Shown piece by piece: positions 10,212 to 21,380 of a DNA stretch of 64,000 bases (position 1 is the first letter of the stretch; each line of letters opens with the position of its first letter). Source of the stretch: Miscanthus floridulus. Lineage: Eukaryota; Streptophyta; Magnoliopsida; Poales; Poaceae. The notes below the pieces were generated by a model. The model was not told the DNA's origin, ran no database searches, and saw nothing but the letters and a program-made list of their open reading frames with translations. The stretch is from NCBI RefSeq assembly GCF_019320115.1, contig NC_089586.1:682001-746000 (forward strand). The letters are read 5' to 3'. The translations under genes and the position numbers were made by a program.

Positions 10212-10299
10212 GGCTGCAAGGAATATCTTCTTCGCCGAAACCCTTCGGTGAAGAAGGCTGCAAGGAATATCATCTTCGCCCAAACCCTTCGGTGAAGAA
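10212..10299. repeat. 44-bp tandem duplication at kinase C-terminus
   Basis: 10212-10255 and 10256-10299 are near-identical. The copy nearer the gene body encodes FFTEGFGRR and the stop (10270-10272). The other, now 3' UTR, has two sense Arg codons where the coding copy has Arg then stop. Confidence 0.9.
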
Positions 10300-13218
10300 G
10301 GGATGCCTCAATGCCTCTTGTGCTGTTAAACGGTCTGCTGGATCATACTTCAGCAGCAATTGCAGAAGGTCAATTAAATCTCCTGCAGCCTGATCCACAT
10401 TTTGCATCACCAGATTCTGCTCATAAACATAGACATCAGTTTGACATGCTACAGACTAAAATGGATGTTTTGTCAAGCATTGCGAAGACATACCTTAAGC
10501 CTGGACAATTTCATCACAGCTTTCATGCTCTCCCGCGAAGTGCAACCCTCAGGCCAATTCAGGCGTCCTTTTCTGATGTATTTGTCAGAGTGCCGACTAC
10601 AAACAAGGATTAATAAGCACAAGACACCGACCAAACCTCACAGCATTGATGTTCAGACTACATTGGTACGAAACATACTCTGCCCTCTTAAGCATATGGT
10701 ACGGCAAAGGTCCAAGAACCCTCTCCATCATAGCCAGATGTTCCAAGTTTTCATGAGTCTGGAATAACGCCTCACCCTGCAGAACCTTGGTAGCTCAGAT
10801 CCCCTGTACTTGTACATGCCAAATCAAACCGAGGCCCACAAGAATCATACCGTGCAAAGCTCAACAAGAATACAACCAACACTCCAGATATCACATGGGC
10901 AACTCCATCCATGTCCTGAACACAAGATCCACGCAGTCATAAAATGTCACCAAATCAGGCTGAACTAGGAAAAGCTTTTCACTGGACACAGTAGATACCC
11001 AATATAACTTCTGGAGCCCGATAGTGCCTCGTCGATACCACATAACTCTGATCCTGCTGATCATAAGTAGTGCTACCAAAATCAATTACCTTGATAGCAC
11101 TAGACTTGGGCAACCGCTTGTAATAGGACCCCTCCTTTGGGGATCGGGATGAAACCTAGCAAATTAAAAAAGTGGATCAGTACCATATTTCTCAATGTTC
11201 ACTAATTAACACAACAGAAATGAACAAGCACAGCACAAGGTAGATCTTAAGCAGGTGAATTAAATAAAAAGAACAAAATATACTTTGTAATCGGGCACTT
11301 TAATGTACTCCGGAGAAACAAGGAGAATGTTCTCAGGCTTTAAATCAGTGTGTATGAGGCGCAATTCATGCATAACTGCAACACATTACAGAGAGAGGGT
11401 AAATACATAAACATCCCATGATGTTAGATATTCCTTGTATAAGCAGGAGTAATGGATTAATGACAGGCTGCAATGCAGCACAGATAATGCACAAAACTAA
11501 TGTATATGCATTATAGTGCAGGAGGGGTAATAGAAAGAACTGTGCACACACATGCTATACATTCCAACAGTTGTTTGGCAATCTCCCGAACTAGGGCAAT
11601 TGGGAATGAGCGGTAATTGTTTTTCTTCAGAAAATCATATAAGCTTGGTCCAAGCCTCTCAAAGACCTGCTCACCGTTAATCCAAATTCACCAACGTTTA
11701 AGCACCACATGGTTACCTTTTTGGGTCAGTTCATAATTGCCATAATCTAACAATGTACTTACAATACAGATATGGTTACGATAGTCAAACCAGGTCCGAA
11801 TTTGAACACAACTGCAAAATAGACCAGCTTATATATACAAGCAATCTTATGAACATAAAGCACACAGAGAGGTGCTAACTGAACCAGCAGACTCACCTGG
11901 ATCGACTTTCATCATATTTACCAAGCTGCTCAAGCATGCCAATTTCAATCATTGCGGCATCCCTGTACTTCTTAATGCCCCTGATGATCTTGATAGCCAC
12001 CATTTCTTTCCTTTCCTTATCCCAACATTCCAAGACCTGACCAAAGGTACCTGATGTATTCCAGACACATTCAGTTATGAACATAACTTGCTGCATGTAT
12101 TGCACAGCATGCCCAATGTGAGTTAATCAATTATTTCAGAAGACATGGCCATCCAAACTGACCTTCTCCCATTTTTGCATTGATCTTATCTGCAAACATG
12201 TAAAGCAATCCATAAGAACCAGCCATGGAAACTCATTTGTATGGGCAACAAGAGGCATCAAGGGCAGGTAATTACAGCGAGATGTGAGGTTATCTCCAAC
12301 AGCAAAAACATAATGCCCATCCTTGTCATCTTCCCTCAGAGGAGGGGAACCATCACGAGGCTGCTCTTGGTTGACTTGAGAAGAAACACAGCCTGAAGAG
12401 AGGCCCAACGCTGCAGCGCTGAGGGCATCCACAACTTCTTGTCCACAAAGTCCTAACTGAACATGGAAAGAAGAACCAATAAATTTTCGATCTAACTGAG
12501 CAATTAAGCAACCAAATCACCACAACATCCTGCTATAGCCAGCTTATATAATACCAATTTAGAAAGAGAAGGTACTTTTCTTGTCTCAAAACATTATGCA
12601 AAATCATTAAAAAGTTCCCAAGTTCTTCAATGGTACAGTTAATTCGCCTTCATTGTCTACACAAATTTACCTATACTCTAATTTGTAAATTAAAGTCTAC
12701 CTATAAACACAAAATAGGACGAGCAGATTATTACCTACAAAAGGTATAACGAAGAAACAGTATGATTATACAACCCATACCAATCCAAATAATAGTATTG
12801 ACCCGAAAAAGAGCAACGCCAACCACACCTACCACCCATCATACGCTGAACAAATCAGCCCCTTAAACCTATCAATAGTAACAGATCTGCGAGGAACATG
12901 ATAGATCGACACTAAAACGATTCAATATACGGCGACGAGTACTGCTATTCTACAGATCCACCACTTAACCCTAGAACAAGAGCAGCAATAGACGCGCTGC
13001 GCATGGAAAACCGACATCCCCGACGATAGATCCGCGAGAGGAAACAGAGACGGTAAAAGAGGTTATACCTGATACATCTCGGCGGGGCCGACGTCCCACC
13101 CGAGCCGCGGCCGCGTAACCTGGTACATCTCGGCGGGGCCGACGTCCCACCCGAGCCGCTGCCGCTTGCGCGGGCGGCTGTCCAGCGGCGCGCGGGGCAT
13201 CTCGGCGATGCACTCCAT
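10270..13218 (-). CDS. LAMMER-type (CLK/AFC) dual-specificity protein kinase, 445 aa, 12 exons
   Basis: Exons: 13218-13069, 12456-12276, 12189-12163, 12050-11897, 11811-11763, 11666-11552, 11375-11284, 11155-10999, 10915-10851, 10776-10679, 10596-10494, 10416-10270. All introns are GT-AG and phases agree, giving 445 codons. Motifs: Gly-loop GEGTFGQV (118-125), VAIK with Lys140, alpha-C Glu155, HTDLKPEN (234-241, Asp236), DFG (281-283), APE (303-305) and the family signature [12 protein letters not shown] (342-353). Such nuclear kinases phosphorylate SR splicing factors and influence splicing. The length fits Arabidopsis AFC proteins (about 400-470 aa). Exon 3 is a 27-nt microexon. Oddities: residues 21-33 are repeated at 38-50 by a 51-bp tandem duplication, a 44-bp duplication spans the C-terminus, and the usual LGLGWSYPCD reads [10 protein letters not shown] (H310, C314). 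The start is the first ATG in a GC-rich exon. Which AFC subgroup it belongs to I cannot decide. Confidence 0.95.
13069..13158 (-). repeat. 51-bp in-frame tandem duplication in kinase exon 1
   Basis: The segment coding [13 protein letters not shown] occurs twice (13158-13120 and 13107-13069), 38 of 39 bases alike. Each copy ends CAG|GT, so the exon has two phase-0 donor sites. Confidence 0.9.
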
Positions 13219-13679
13219 CGGTCCCTCGAATCAAATCGGAGGGGAGGCCGGAGGCTAGGGAGCGGAGGCGGCGGCTGGTTTGGGATTGGTCTCCGCGTGC
13301 GGGTGAGGAACACGATTGATTCCGATGCGCTAATCCTGTAAGCCGTACTTTTTTTTTCAGTCAACAGTAATTTTAGCTATGGCAGCTAAACAACCGCACT
13401 AAACTGTGTGTGATTGACAGACCTGCACTAAACTGGACGACTTCATCCGTATATTCCGCACTAGTTCCATGTGAATATATAAACTCTTTCTACATGCTGT
13501 TATACAGGGCTGTTATAGGTTGTTTCGTTCAGGGAATCAAACCTTGTAGATAAGATAGTGTATCGTGGCGATGAGCACTACATCTACATGACGGCGACCA
13601 CTTCGTCCATCCATCATCTGTTGCGGAGCCCGGACGAACCTTCATCGATCCTTGCCTTGTGGCCAGAGCCATCATATAA
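13219..13679. other. 5' flank of the kinase gene
   Basis: A short GC-rich leader (to about 13330) is followed by AT-rich DNA up to a MITE at 13680. I see no clear TATA box or known promoter motif cluster. Confidence 0.4.
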
Positions 13680-13906
13680 GGCTGTTTTTAGTTCAAAAAG
13701 TGTTATAACAGCCATCACATCGAATCTTACGATACGTGCATAAAGCATTAAATGTGAATGAAAAAAAACTAATTGCACAGTTTAGTTGAAAATCGCGAGA
13801 CGAACATTTTGAACATAATTAGTCTATGATTGAACACGAATTGTCTAAGTAAAAACGAAAGTGCTACAGTAGCCAAATTTCTAAATTTCACGGACTAAAC
13901 ACAGCC
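13680..13906. mobile_element. Tourist-like MITE
   Basis: 227 bp with TAA duplications at 13677-13679 and 13907-13909. The ends are ggctgtttttagttc and ggactaaacacagcc. It lies 460 bp upstream of the kinase start codon. Confidence 0.85.
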
Positions 13907-13909
13907 TAA

Positions 13910-15126
13910 ACCTTGCCACGCAAACACGTGCACCACACAGGAAAAAAGTGGCTCCTGCTGCGCTTCATTTTCTGGGAAAAAAAACACAAAGATAGGAAGC
14001 AGAGACTTTGCGGAGGCGATGTCTACCTCGTCTATTGATTCAGAGCACATCGTCTGATCTGATCTTTTGGCGACGGTCACGTACCAAGCCCAGTGGTCAT
14101 TTCCTGCGCATGGCTGGCTGTCTATCTCTGCGGCGAGTACATAGAAGAACTCTGCTGGCAAAGTGGCAACCATAGAAGAACTGGATAGAAGAACTCTAAT
14201 GGTGGGACAAACTAAGTTTTGGAGAGTTCTTCTATGGCTACCATTAGCTTGTCCCACCAGTCTACTATATATACGTTTAGGATTCGGTAGGTTATCAAAT
14301 TGTTGGATTAGAAGGGAGTAGTGCAATCAGAAAACGTAACGAATTGGATAAGATAGGAAGAAAGGCCCTATTGTTAATGAGAATAGTAATTCACTATCGC
14401 TACTGCTCTACTTTGACACAGGATCACATCACTGCCCTTCCTGTGAGTTCAGAATATTTGTCCTTAGCAATCTATACTTTTCAACTTGTTTTAGAAGTGG
14501 GGCCTATGCAAGAAGAAAATAGCAATTGAGAAACTACTTTCGAAAAGACAATAGCCAACAACATAGATTTGCCACGGACAAGGATCTTGCTACCTTATTG
14601 TGAATTCCTTTTTTATTCAATTTTGTACTCGTTCATGTTGTTGTGCCATTAGTGACTTGATAAGACTTTGTGAAATAGAGCACGATGCCGACCAAGTCAC
14701 AAAATAGGTTCTTCCAATTTCAAAGTAATTTGTTGATGCTTATGCAATAGGTAGACCCCACTCTTCTGTTTTTCTCCTATCCGCCTTGCTTTTCTTCTAG
14801 TACATGTTCAATGGATGATCCACAAACAGGCTGAGGGCGGGGCGCTAAATAATAGAAAGCTAAAAAAATTACTAGCCATAAACTAATAGGTACAATAGAT
14901 ATAACAAAAACACAAATGAAGATATCAATTCAAAGTGCTCAAGTAATACTTAGAACTAACGTCGGTGTTGCATTGCCTCTTGCGCCTTGGGAGGAGCGAG
15001 GAGGGCTGCAGAAGGTGTACGGTAGGCGGGGCCGACCACGGTGGTCGGTAGTGCTAGATCTGCTGCCAGCACGTGGCAGGCCCACCGGCAACCAGGTGGC
15101 TAAGCGCAGTCGCGGAGAGGAAGGTG
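13910..15126. other. Intergenic; interleaved inverted repeats near 14170-14258; no gene
   Basis: A minus-strand frame at 13895-14326 is open but compositionally unremarkable. Two pairs of inverted segments overlap at 14170-14258. The right part (14900-15126) has a short GC-rich patch next to the MULE terminus. Confidence 0.5.
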
Positions 15127-15345
15127 GCCAGCTAGCCAACTTTTTTATTTTCTAGCCTTTTTTGAATTTTTTTTCACAAATATGTCCCTGGAGGTATGAT
15201 TTCAAAATCTAGACCCTTAGCTCGGCGTCATCGTTGCTGGCACCAAGGTCTTAGGCTCGACGCAGACGTTACGGTGACTTGGCAGGCAGTTCAGCGCCGA
15301 ATATCCTGGCGCCGAGCTTGGCGCCGTAGATCTTAGCACCGAGCT
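15127..15345 (+). repeat. MULE left terminal inverted repeat
   Basis: Shows the outer ccagctagcc, an A/T-run block, tagacccttagctcggcg and the GGCGCC-containing inner block. The plus-strand GRF gene begins about 300 bp further in. Confidence 0.8.
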
Positions 15346-15658
15346 TAGCGCCAATATCTATGGCATCGAGGTGATATTTTAACCCGGCCCCCAACCTTCC
15401 TGCCTGAGCCTTCTTCTTCTTCTTCTTTCTCCTCCCTCTCGGGTTTTCTCTCTCCCCACTTCGCCCTACCTCACGAATTGGCATATTGGACCTTGGAAAC
15501 TTTGATTTGATCCGTAGATCTTCGAGAGCAAGGTATCCTCGCTCTCCTCCTAGTTTTTTTGCATCGATTCGGTATATGTTAGTCGGATTTTCAACCTAAG
15601 AATCGTCATTACTTAGGGTTTCATGCAATTTTTAATATTTGTATTATACAACCGTAGG

Positions 15659-16357
15659 ATGTCAAGGCGTGGAAAAGCTAGCAAACCAAGGTAACCTTAG
15701 CGCATATTGTTATGTTATGGGTTCATTGTTGTGCATCAAGTGGGAAACCCTAGGTTTAGGGTTTAATGTTAATTGCTTTTGGTTCTTAGAACGAAATTGG
15801 TTGAATTGTAGTTATGGCCGGATGACCGAAAATGTCTTTGACCCATTGCCTCTGCCCAGTGGTATTCCAGTGTCCATGTGCTTTTGCGGCGATCCTTGTA
15901 AGGTAGCCAAGTCCGTTGAAGAGGACAATTTAGGCAGAGGTATTGGATGTGTTCCAATTTTGTGTTTGAGCCTACACTTCATCAGTGCCGCATTAACAAG
16001 ATGATGAGGAATTGATGTTTGTATCATATGACATCTTGCATGATTTTTTTGTTTTGTAACAATTGTATTTTTTGTAGACCCCTCTATCGCTCTGTGATTT
16101 TGAGCAGTGGATCGACATTGAGATCAAGCCTGAAGACAAGGAATGGATGTAGAAATTGTTGCGGTGGGAGGCAGAGGACAAAGAGATGATGTAGAAGAGA
16201 CGCGGAGAGGAGGCTGCAAAAAAGGAGCACAAAGAAGAGGAGGAAAGGAGGCGTGTTGCTGTGTACAGGGAGGAGAGGGAGAAGAAGCTTGAGTGTGCAC
16301 GCCGAGCGAAAGCAGCGATAGAGAAGAATCTCGATGCCCTGAGGAAGGGAAAGTAGC
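15659..16357 (+). pseudogene. MULE accessory gene: GRF-type zinc finger plus coiled coil
   Basis: An ATG at 15659 opens a short basic exon (to 15690, gt donor), joined in phase to an exon from 15812 reading DPLPLPSGIPVSMCFCGDPC. A one-base deletion near 15934 breaks the frame before YWMCSNFVFEPTLHQC. The spaced Cys residues resemble a GRF-type zinc finger (CxCG...C...C). After an intron, an exon from about 16079 encodes FEQWIDIEIKPEDKEW and then a charged coiled coil (KKEHKEEEERRRVAVYREER) to a stop at 16357. Two in-frame TAG codons interrupt it. Such GRF proteins often accompany plant transposons; their role is not established, nucleic-acid binding being assumed. It is convergent with the minus-strand GRF gene. 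Confidence 0.6.
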
Positions 16358-16699
16358 TCCGTTGTACTCAGTAGTCTCCATGACTTGCTAGTTCTATGGT
16401 TTATTCATGAACAATGTTGTCTACTGTCGGCACGTACTTCTAATATTATTGTGTTGTTTAATGTGGTATAGTATTAGACTTTTTATTATGTAGCTATTTT
16501 TATTATTTGTGGTCATAATATTCAGTATAATGTTGCGGACATAGTGAAATATGATCACGTGCTACAAACACAACCTAACGAAGTAGGGTATTGCATAATT
16601 CAACACACAAAACACATGAAATGGCATGTGGGAACATGTACCGAACTAGGGTACAGAGTTCCTTCGACTAAACCTAACATGCCTTAGGTAATTAGACCA

Positions 16700-17413
16700 A
16701 ACAACGAATACATGGATGTGCCATGTGAATAAGATAGGGTCGTCCTAGTAGTGTGGCCACATAGCAAATTGTGTTGCATCTTCTCCACAGTAGCCTCCCA
16801 TTGTTGGTGGTGGTGGTAGCTGGGGTGATGGTGGAGGCCCCTTGTTCTTGTGGTTAGGGCAGGTGCAATATGGATCATTGCAGAGTGCCTCATGTGAATC
16901 GACATCACTGTTGTTATTATCCTATTCGTCGTCCTTGTAACCGCTGCTAACTTCCCTTTCTAGATCGAAGATACGGTCCTGTAGGTAGTAGATGTACTCC
17001 TCATGCGGATAAATAGGTCAAGGATCGACCCACCAAGTGAACCCACAATTTTCTTTGGCCAAGGAATACTGCAATAAGTATGTCATGTAAGTTGTATAGA
17101 AGAGGAATATATTGAAGAAACAAATAGTAATAGCAATTACCCATGCTCGTGGGCATTTGAAGAAATGACGACCTTCATCTATTTCCTTGGTGAACATCTG
17201 CACTAGGCAGTCCTCACCATGCATGTATTTTGGCCACTCTTCTTTCCATTCATCGTATCCTCTCAGTGGTGCCTCTTTGGTGAAATCACTTTTGCTTTCA
17301 ACCGGGAACCTCTCATAAAGAGCTTCCTCAAAGAAATCGGGACCAAGAGAACCCTCCCACACAATGATAGTTCCCTTCCCCTTTCCTCTCCCTCTGGACG
17401 AACCTCCAGACAT
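16700..17413 (-). pseudogene. MULE accessory gene: second GRF-type zinc-finger protein
   Basis: ATG at 17413. Exon 1 (17413-17141) begins MSGGSSRGRGKGKG, then EGSLGPDFFEEALYERFP, and includes a finger half, DCLVQMFTKEIDEGRHFFKC. A gt donor at 17140 and an ag before 17068 join it to ENCGFTWWVDP, the other conserved half of a GRF finger (CG/WxD). The remainder is acidic, then His/Pro-rich. In-frame TGA and TAG codons follow WWVDP, so it is broken. It lies on the same strand as the transposase and PMD genes, separated from PMD only by the later gypsy insertion. The function is unknown; single-strand nucleic-acid binding is the usual suggestion for GRF fingers. The 3' end is approximate. Confidence 0.6.
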
Positions 17414-17574
17414 TGGTACTACAACAAAAAAAAATACTAGTTGGGAATTAAGTAGCAATGCATCCAACATTGCATATATATAGGCAGAGGTAGGTTTAGT
17501 TACCGTTTCAATGTGTTATAACTGGTCACAATAAGCCTAATTAGTTTCACTGAAGAGCCTATTTCAATGGACAC

Positions 17575-19176
17575 TGTCGGTGTTTCGAGTAAACACCAAC
17601 TAGTAAATTTGTATTTATTGCGCGTTGGGCCTAGATGGTGTGCTAAAAGATACAAGGTTTATACTGGTTTGGGTAGAATGTCTCTACGTCCAGTTTGTGG
17701 CCGCTGCTCGTGTTATTAGCACTAAAAGGTTTGTAGTAGGGGGTACAAACGAGCGAGAGAGGGACAGGTCCCAAGTCTTTGATGGAAAGGTCAAACGTGT
17801 GCTGAGAGCTAGGATGTTGCTCGGCTGTGTGTTATGTGTTGAGTGGTGTGTTGAATCGATCGGTCCCCTTAGTGGGGTGCCCTGCCTTCCCTTTTATAGA
17901 CGGGGAAGCGGGGATTACAGATGGGGGAAAGAAGAAAAACCAAAGGCAAAAAAGAAGGTCCTTTGAAGGCGTCTTCCTTTTCCTCTGAGCCAATAGACGG
18001 TGCTAGGGGTAGCTCCATGCTGGGCATTTGCCATTGATGTTGCCACGCTTTGACTTGATCAGCAAGTGGTCACATCCCATCCTACCCCAACGGGTGGCGC
18101 GACAGACGGGGGTGTTGATATGCAACCCTATGGGGAGCGGACGACGCAGTGACTACATGTCCGTCACTGTAGAGGACATGAGTCTTCTCTTGGACCATAG
18201 TGGTTGATGTATGGTTCCATCAAGATCCACGCCCGAGGGCTAATGGTGGCGCCCACAACACTATTCGGGCTCTGACATGCCCGAAAGGGCCTTAAAGCGC
18301 CCGTCTTGTCATATCTTGTCGATACTTTCCTACAGGTGTGCAGGATATGGTGCTGGGTATGGTCCTTGGTATTGCGGTTGACTTGAGTGTCCTTCCTTAT
18401 CTACACACGTAGTTATGAAGGAGCAGTGCGCAGCCTTCGGGCGAGGCGAAGCCAGCCCCCGGACGTCGGGTGAGGCGGAGCTAGCCCCCGCACGTTGAGC
18501 GAGGCAGAGCCAGCTCCCGAACATCGGGTGAGGTGGATCCAGCCCCTGGACGTCGGGCAAGGCAGAATCTGCCCCTGGACATTGAGCGAGGTGGAGCCAG
18601 CCCCCAAACATTGGGCGAGGTGGAGTCTGCCCCCTGGACATTGGGCGAGGCAGAGTCCGCTCCCAGACATCAGGTGAGGTAGAGTCTGCCCTTAGATGTC
18701 GGGCGAGGCGGAGTCTACTCCCAGACGTCGAGCGAGGTGGAGCCAGCCCCCAGACATCGGGTGGGGCAGAGTCTACCCCCGGACGTCGGGCGAGGCGGAG
18801 TTCGCTCCCAGACGTTGGGCGAGGCGGAGCTAGCCACGGGGATCAGGCAAGGTGGAGTTTGCTCCTAGATGTCGGGCAAGGCGGAGACAGCCCCCGGATG
18901 TCGGGTGGGGCAGAGTCGGCCCCCGGATGTTGAGCGAGGCAGAGTCCACTCCTAGATGTCGGGCGAGGTAGAGCCAGCCCCGGGGGTCGAGCAAGCACAG
19001 AGTCTGCCCTCAAATGTCGGGCGAGGTGGAGCAAGTCCCCAGGGATTGGGCGAGGCAGGGCCCATGGTCTCGGTGGATGGATGAGGTGTAGTCGTGTTCT
19101 TGCCTGTTTGGAAGCATCAACGTTTAATGGTTATTAGCTCCTCCTCTTTGGGTATCCTAGTATCCGGTCCTCGACG
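17575..19176 (-). repeat. 3' LTR of Tat-type element 1
   Basis: 1602 bp. The TATAAAAGGG box lies at 17889-17898 (minus strand). It contains the 29-bp minisatellite at 18426-19060. Confidence 0.9.
18426..19060 (+). repeat. 29-bp minisatellite inside LTR, about 22 units
   Basis: Unit of the type cggacgtcgggtgaggcgga followed by 9 more bases, repeated with substitutions but almost no length change. Related arrays lie in the other LTR (30511-31075) and in element 3 (62180-62430). Confidence 0.85.
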
Positions 19177-19410
19177 GTAGCCCCCGAGCCCCCGGGTGAT
19201 TCAGATAGAATCGCTTGGGGTGATTTGACTTGCTGGAGGGTGCTCACAAGTGCACCTAATGGGTGTAGCCCTCGATCCCCCAAGTGATTCAGATAGAATC
19301 GCCCGGGGTGATTCGTATTGCCAGAGGGTGTGCACGAGCGCACCCGTCGGGTGTACCCCTCGAGCCCCCGGGTGATTTGAAAAGAATCGTCTGGGGGTGA
19401 TTCAGACCCT
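19177..19410 (-). repeat. Tandem polypurine-tract modules, 88-bp spacing
   Basis: Three modules, each with tagcccccgagcccccggg-like sequence (purine tract on the minus strand) followed by gtgattcagatagaatcg. They start at 19178, 19266 and 19354. The first touches the 3' LTR, where a polypurine tract for plus-strand priming is expected. Confidence 0.7.
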
Positions 19411-19569
19411 TCACGGGTATGGCTATGAGATTTGATGGTTTGTTAGCTAGATAGCTTAAATAGAACCCTGGTATCCCGTTTGTGGGGATCCATCCAGGGT
19501 CAGCCCGGCTGAGACTCAATCGTGGATTGAGACTCCTATTTTTCTCTATTTTCAGCGTGACTCACGCCT

Positions 19570-21380
19570 TTTGTGTCTTGCAGCATCCTGATATGGGGCG
19601 ACACTTTGGTGCTGGTGCCAAAGAAGAGTGTCGCCCATTAGGCGAGGTGGCGGCCATTGCCCAACGTCGCTCTCGTTTTAGGTGGGATCAGAGCCGATGT
19701 CACTGCCTCGTTGGTCGGTGTGGTGCCGCTCATGGTGGCACCTGTGCCATCGGCAGGACAAGCAGGCACCGTGGCTGAGGGAATGCCCTTGGAGGCCACC
19801 GAGCAACCGGCAGCGAAAGCAATTCTACTGCCAATGTCAGAGCAGATGGAGTTGCTGCTCATGCCTGTGGCATCGACGGCGATGCGCGTGGCGCCACCGG
19901 TCGAGGCCCCACCGAATCAAGCAAAGGTGGCCACGACTATGACAAGCTAGGCACAGCCGAACGCAGCCGTGGTAGTGCCCGAGGAAGCGGCACGATCCAT
20001 GCCACTAGTGGCCTAGGTGCTCGGGCGTCGTTGCAGTGGTGGAGAGGGCCAACGGGGGGTCGCCCTTGGCCCTAGCGTCAGGGGCAGCCGCTTGCCCACG
20101 CGGGGTGAGTCGCTGCTCCAGTGGATGGATCCTCAAGACCCAACGTCGATACTCTTCTCGCTCGACAATGCTACCGAGAGTATAGAGCGGGAGAGTCTGA
20201 ACGAATAGATCTCAGCCATGATGGAAGTCCTAAACTAGGCTAGGGGCGTCCTGCACGACGTCATCATTCCTACTAGCTGGGTATCTACTTAATCTCTCCT
20301 CTCGCTTTCTTCTTTCTTCATGTATTTTTGTGTTTTGACATTGATCTTCTTTTTAGTCCCTTATCGCTCGTAGCTGGGAGAAATCTCGGTTCCTCCATGA
20401 GCAGAAGGTGGAATGGGACCGCCTTGCTGAAGAGGCCCAGCTACGCAGGGATGTGAGCGCCCAGCTTGCTGTCACCTAACAATGGGTGGCCGAGCTGACT
20501 CCCTTGGCTGAGGAGGCGGCCGGTCTCTAGTAGTGGGAAGTCGAGGCATGTCGGGATGCAAAGGATGCCGAGAAGGCGTTCGAGGATATGTCAGTGAGGG
20601 CGCAGCAGGACGAGGAGGAGGATGTCAGAGTTCGAAAGGAGCTAGATAAGCTGCTCTAGAGGGATGTCGAGGCCCGCCAATGGGTCCTCAACCTCCTGGC
20701 CAAGGTGGAGAGAGAGCGAGATCTCAAGCTAGGAGCCATGGAGAGGTTTACAGCCCTGCAATAGAAGGCAAACTAGGACGCTGAGGTGGTTGCCCGGCTG
20801 CGCAGGGAGCGAGATGAACTATGCCGGACTATGGAGAGGCTCCGTTCAGAGTGTGGCGCGGCTCGCGAGGAGCGCAACCAGGCCGTCTAAGAGTGCAACG
20901 AGGCACGTTAGGGGGTTAGCTCTCTCCGGGCCGATCTTGGAACTATGATAGCCCGAAGGCTGGATGCCGAGAGCGTCTCCACCGGGCTAGTCATGGAGCT
21001 GGCCGAGACACAGGGGGATCCATTAGGCAGAGAGCGATGAGCACAATCTCCTACGTGCTACCATTAGGGTGGTCTTTGATGACCTAGAGGTGGCGTGGCC
21101 AGAGGGAACCAGCTCCCTTATGGCCTCTGCTACCATAGATATCACAGCGCAGTTGTGCTAGCTCAAGAGGGAAGCTCTTCACTCTGGGATCACCCAAGCC
21201 TTCACCGTCGCCCGCTCCCACTATGCCAAGAGTATCGACTTAGAGATGATGAGCCTTGGCTTCGAGCCTAGCTACAAAGCCTCCGAGCTGGATGAAATAG
21301 AGAAGGCGGTGGCTCTTGTTGCACAGAACCAGGCGGACAAGGTTGAAGAGATAGTTCTCCCTCGGAGGGGATAGTTAGTC
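19570..21380 (+). pseudogene. Antisense extra ORF of Tat-type element, coiled-coil part
   Basis: Read on the plus strand, opposite to gag-pol, a long frame is interrupted mainly by TAG codons. It shows EQKVEWDRLAEEAQLRRDVS, VERERDLKLGAMERF and many other heptad-like Glu/Arg/Leu stretches. It ends with HSGITQAFTVARSHYAKSID and DEIEKAVALVAQNQADKVEE. These resemble C-terminal parts of the 'putative gypsy type transposon' proteins encoded antisense near the 3' LTR of Tat elements. Element 3 keeps the N-terminal half of the same kind of protein. The role in the element's life cycle is unknown. Confidence 0.6.

Noticed and set aside
13895..14326. A 143-codon minus-strand gene
   Set aside because: It overlaps a MITE end and an inverted-repeat zone, and has no recognisable motif or splice context.
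18330..19034. Minus-strand frames with repeated SAGWLHLAQ-like peptides
   Set aside because: They are translations of the 29-bp LTR minisatellite (29 is not a multiple of 3, so all frames look similar).
18426..19060. Regular 29-bp repeats resembling a CRISPR array
   Set aside because: The units are directly adjacent with no unique spacers, diverge from each other, and sit inside a plant LTR; this is a minisatellite.
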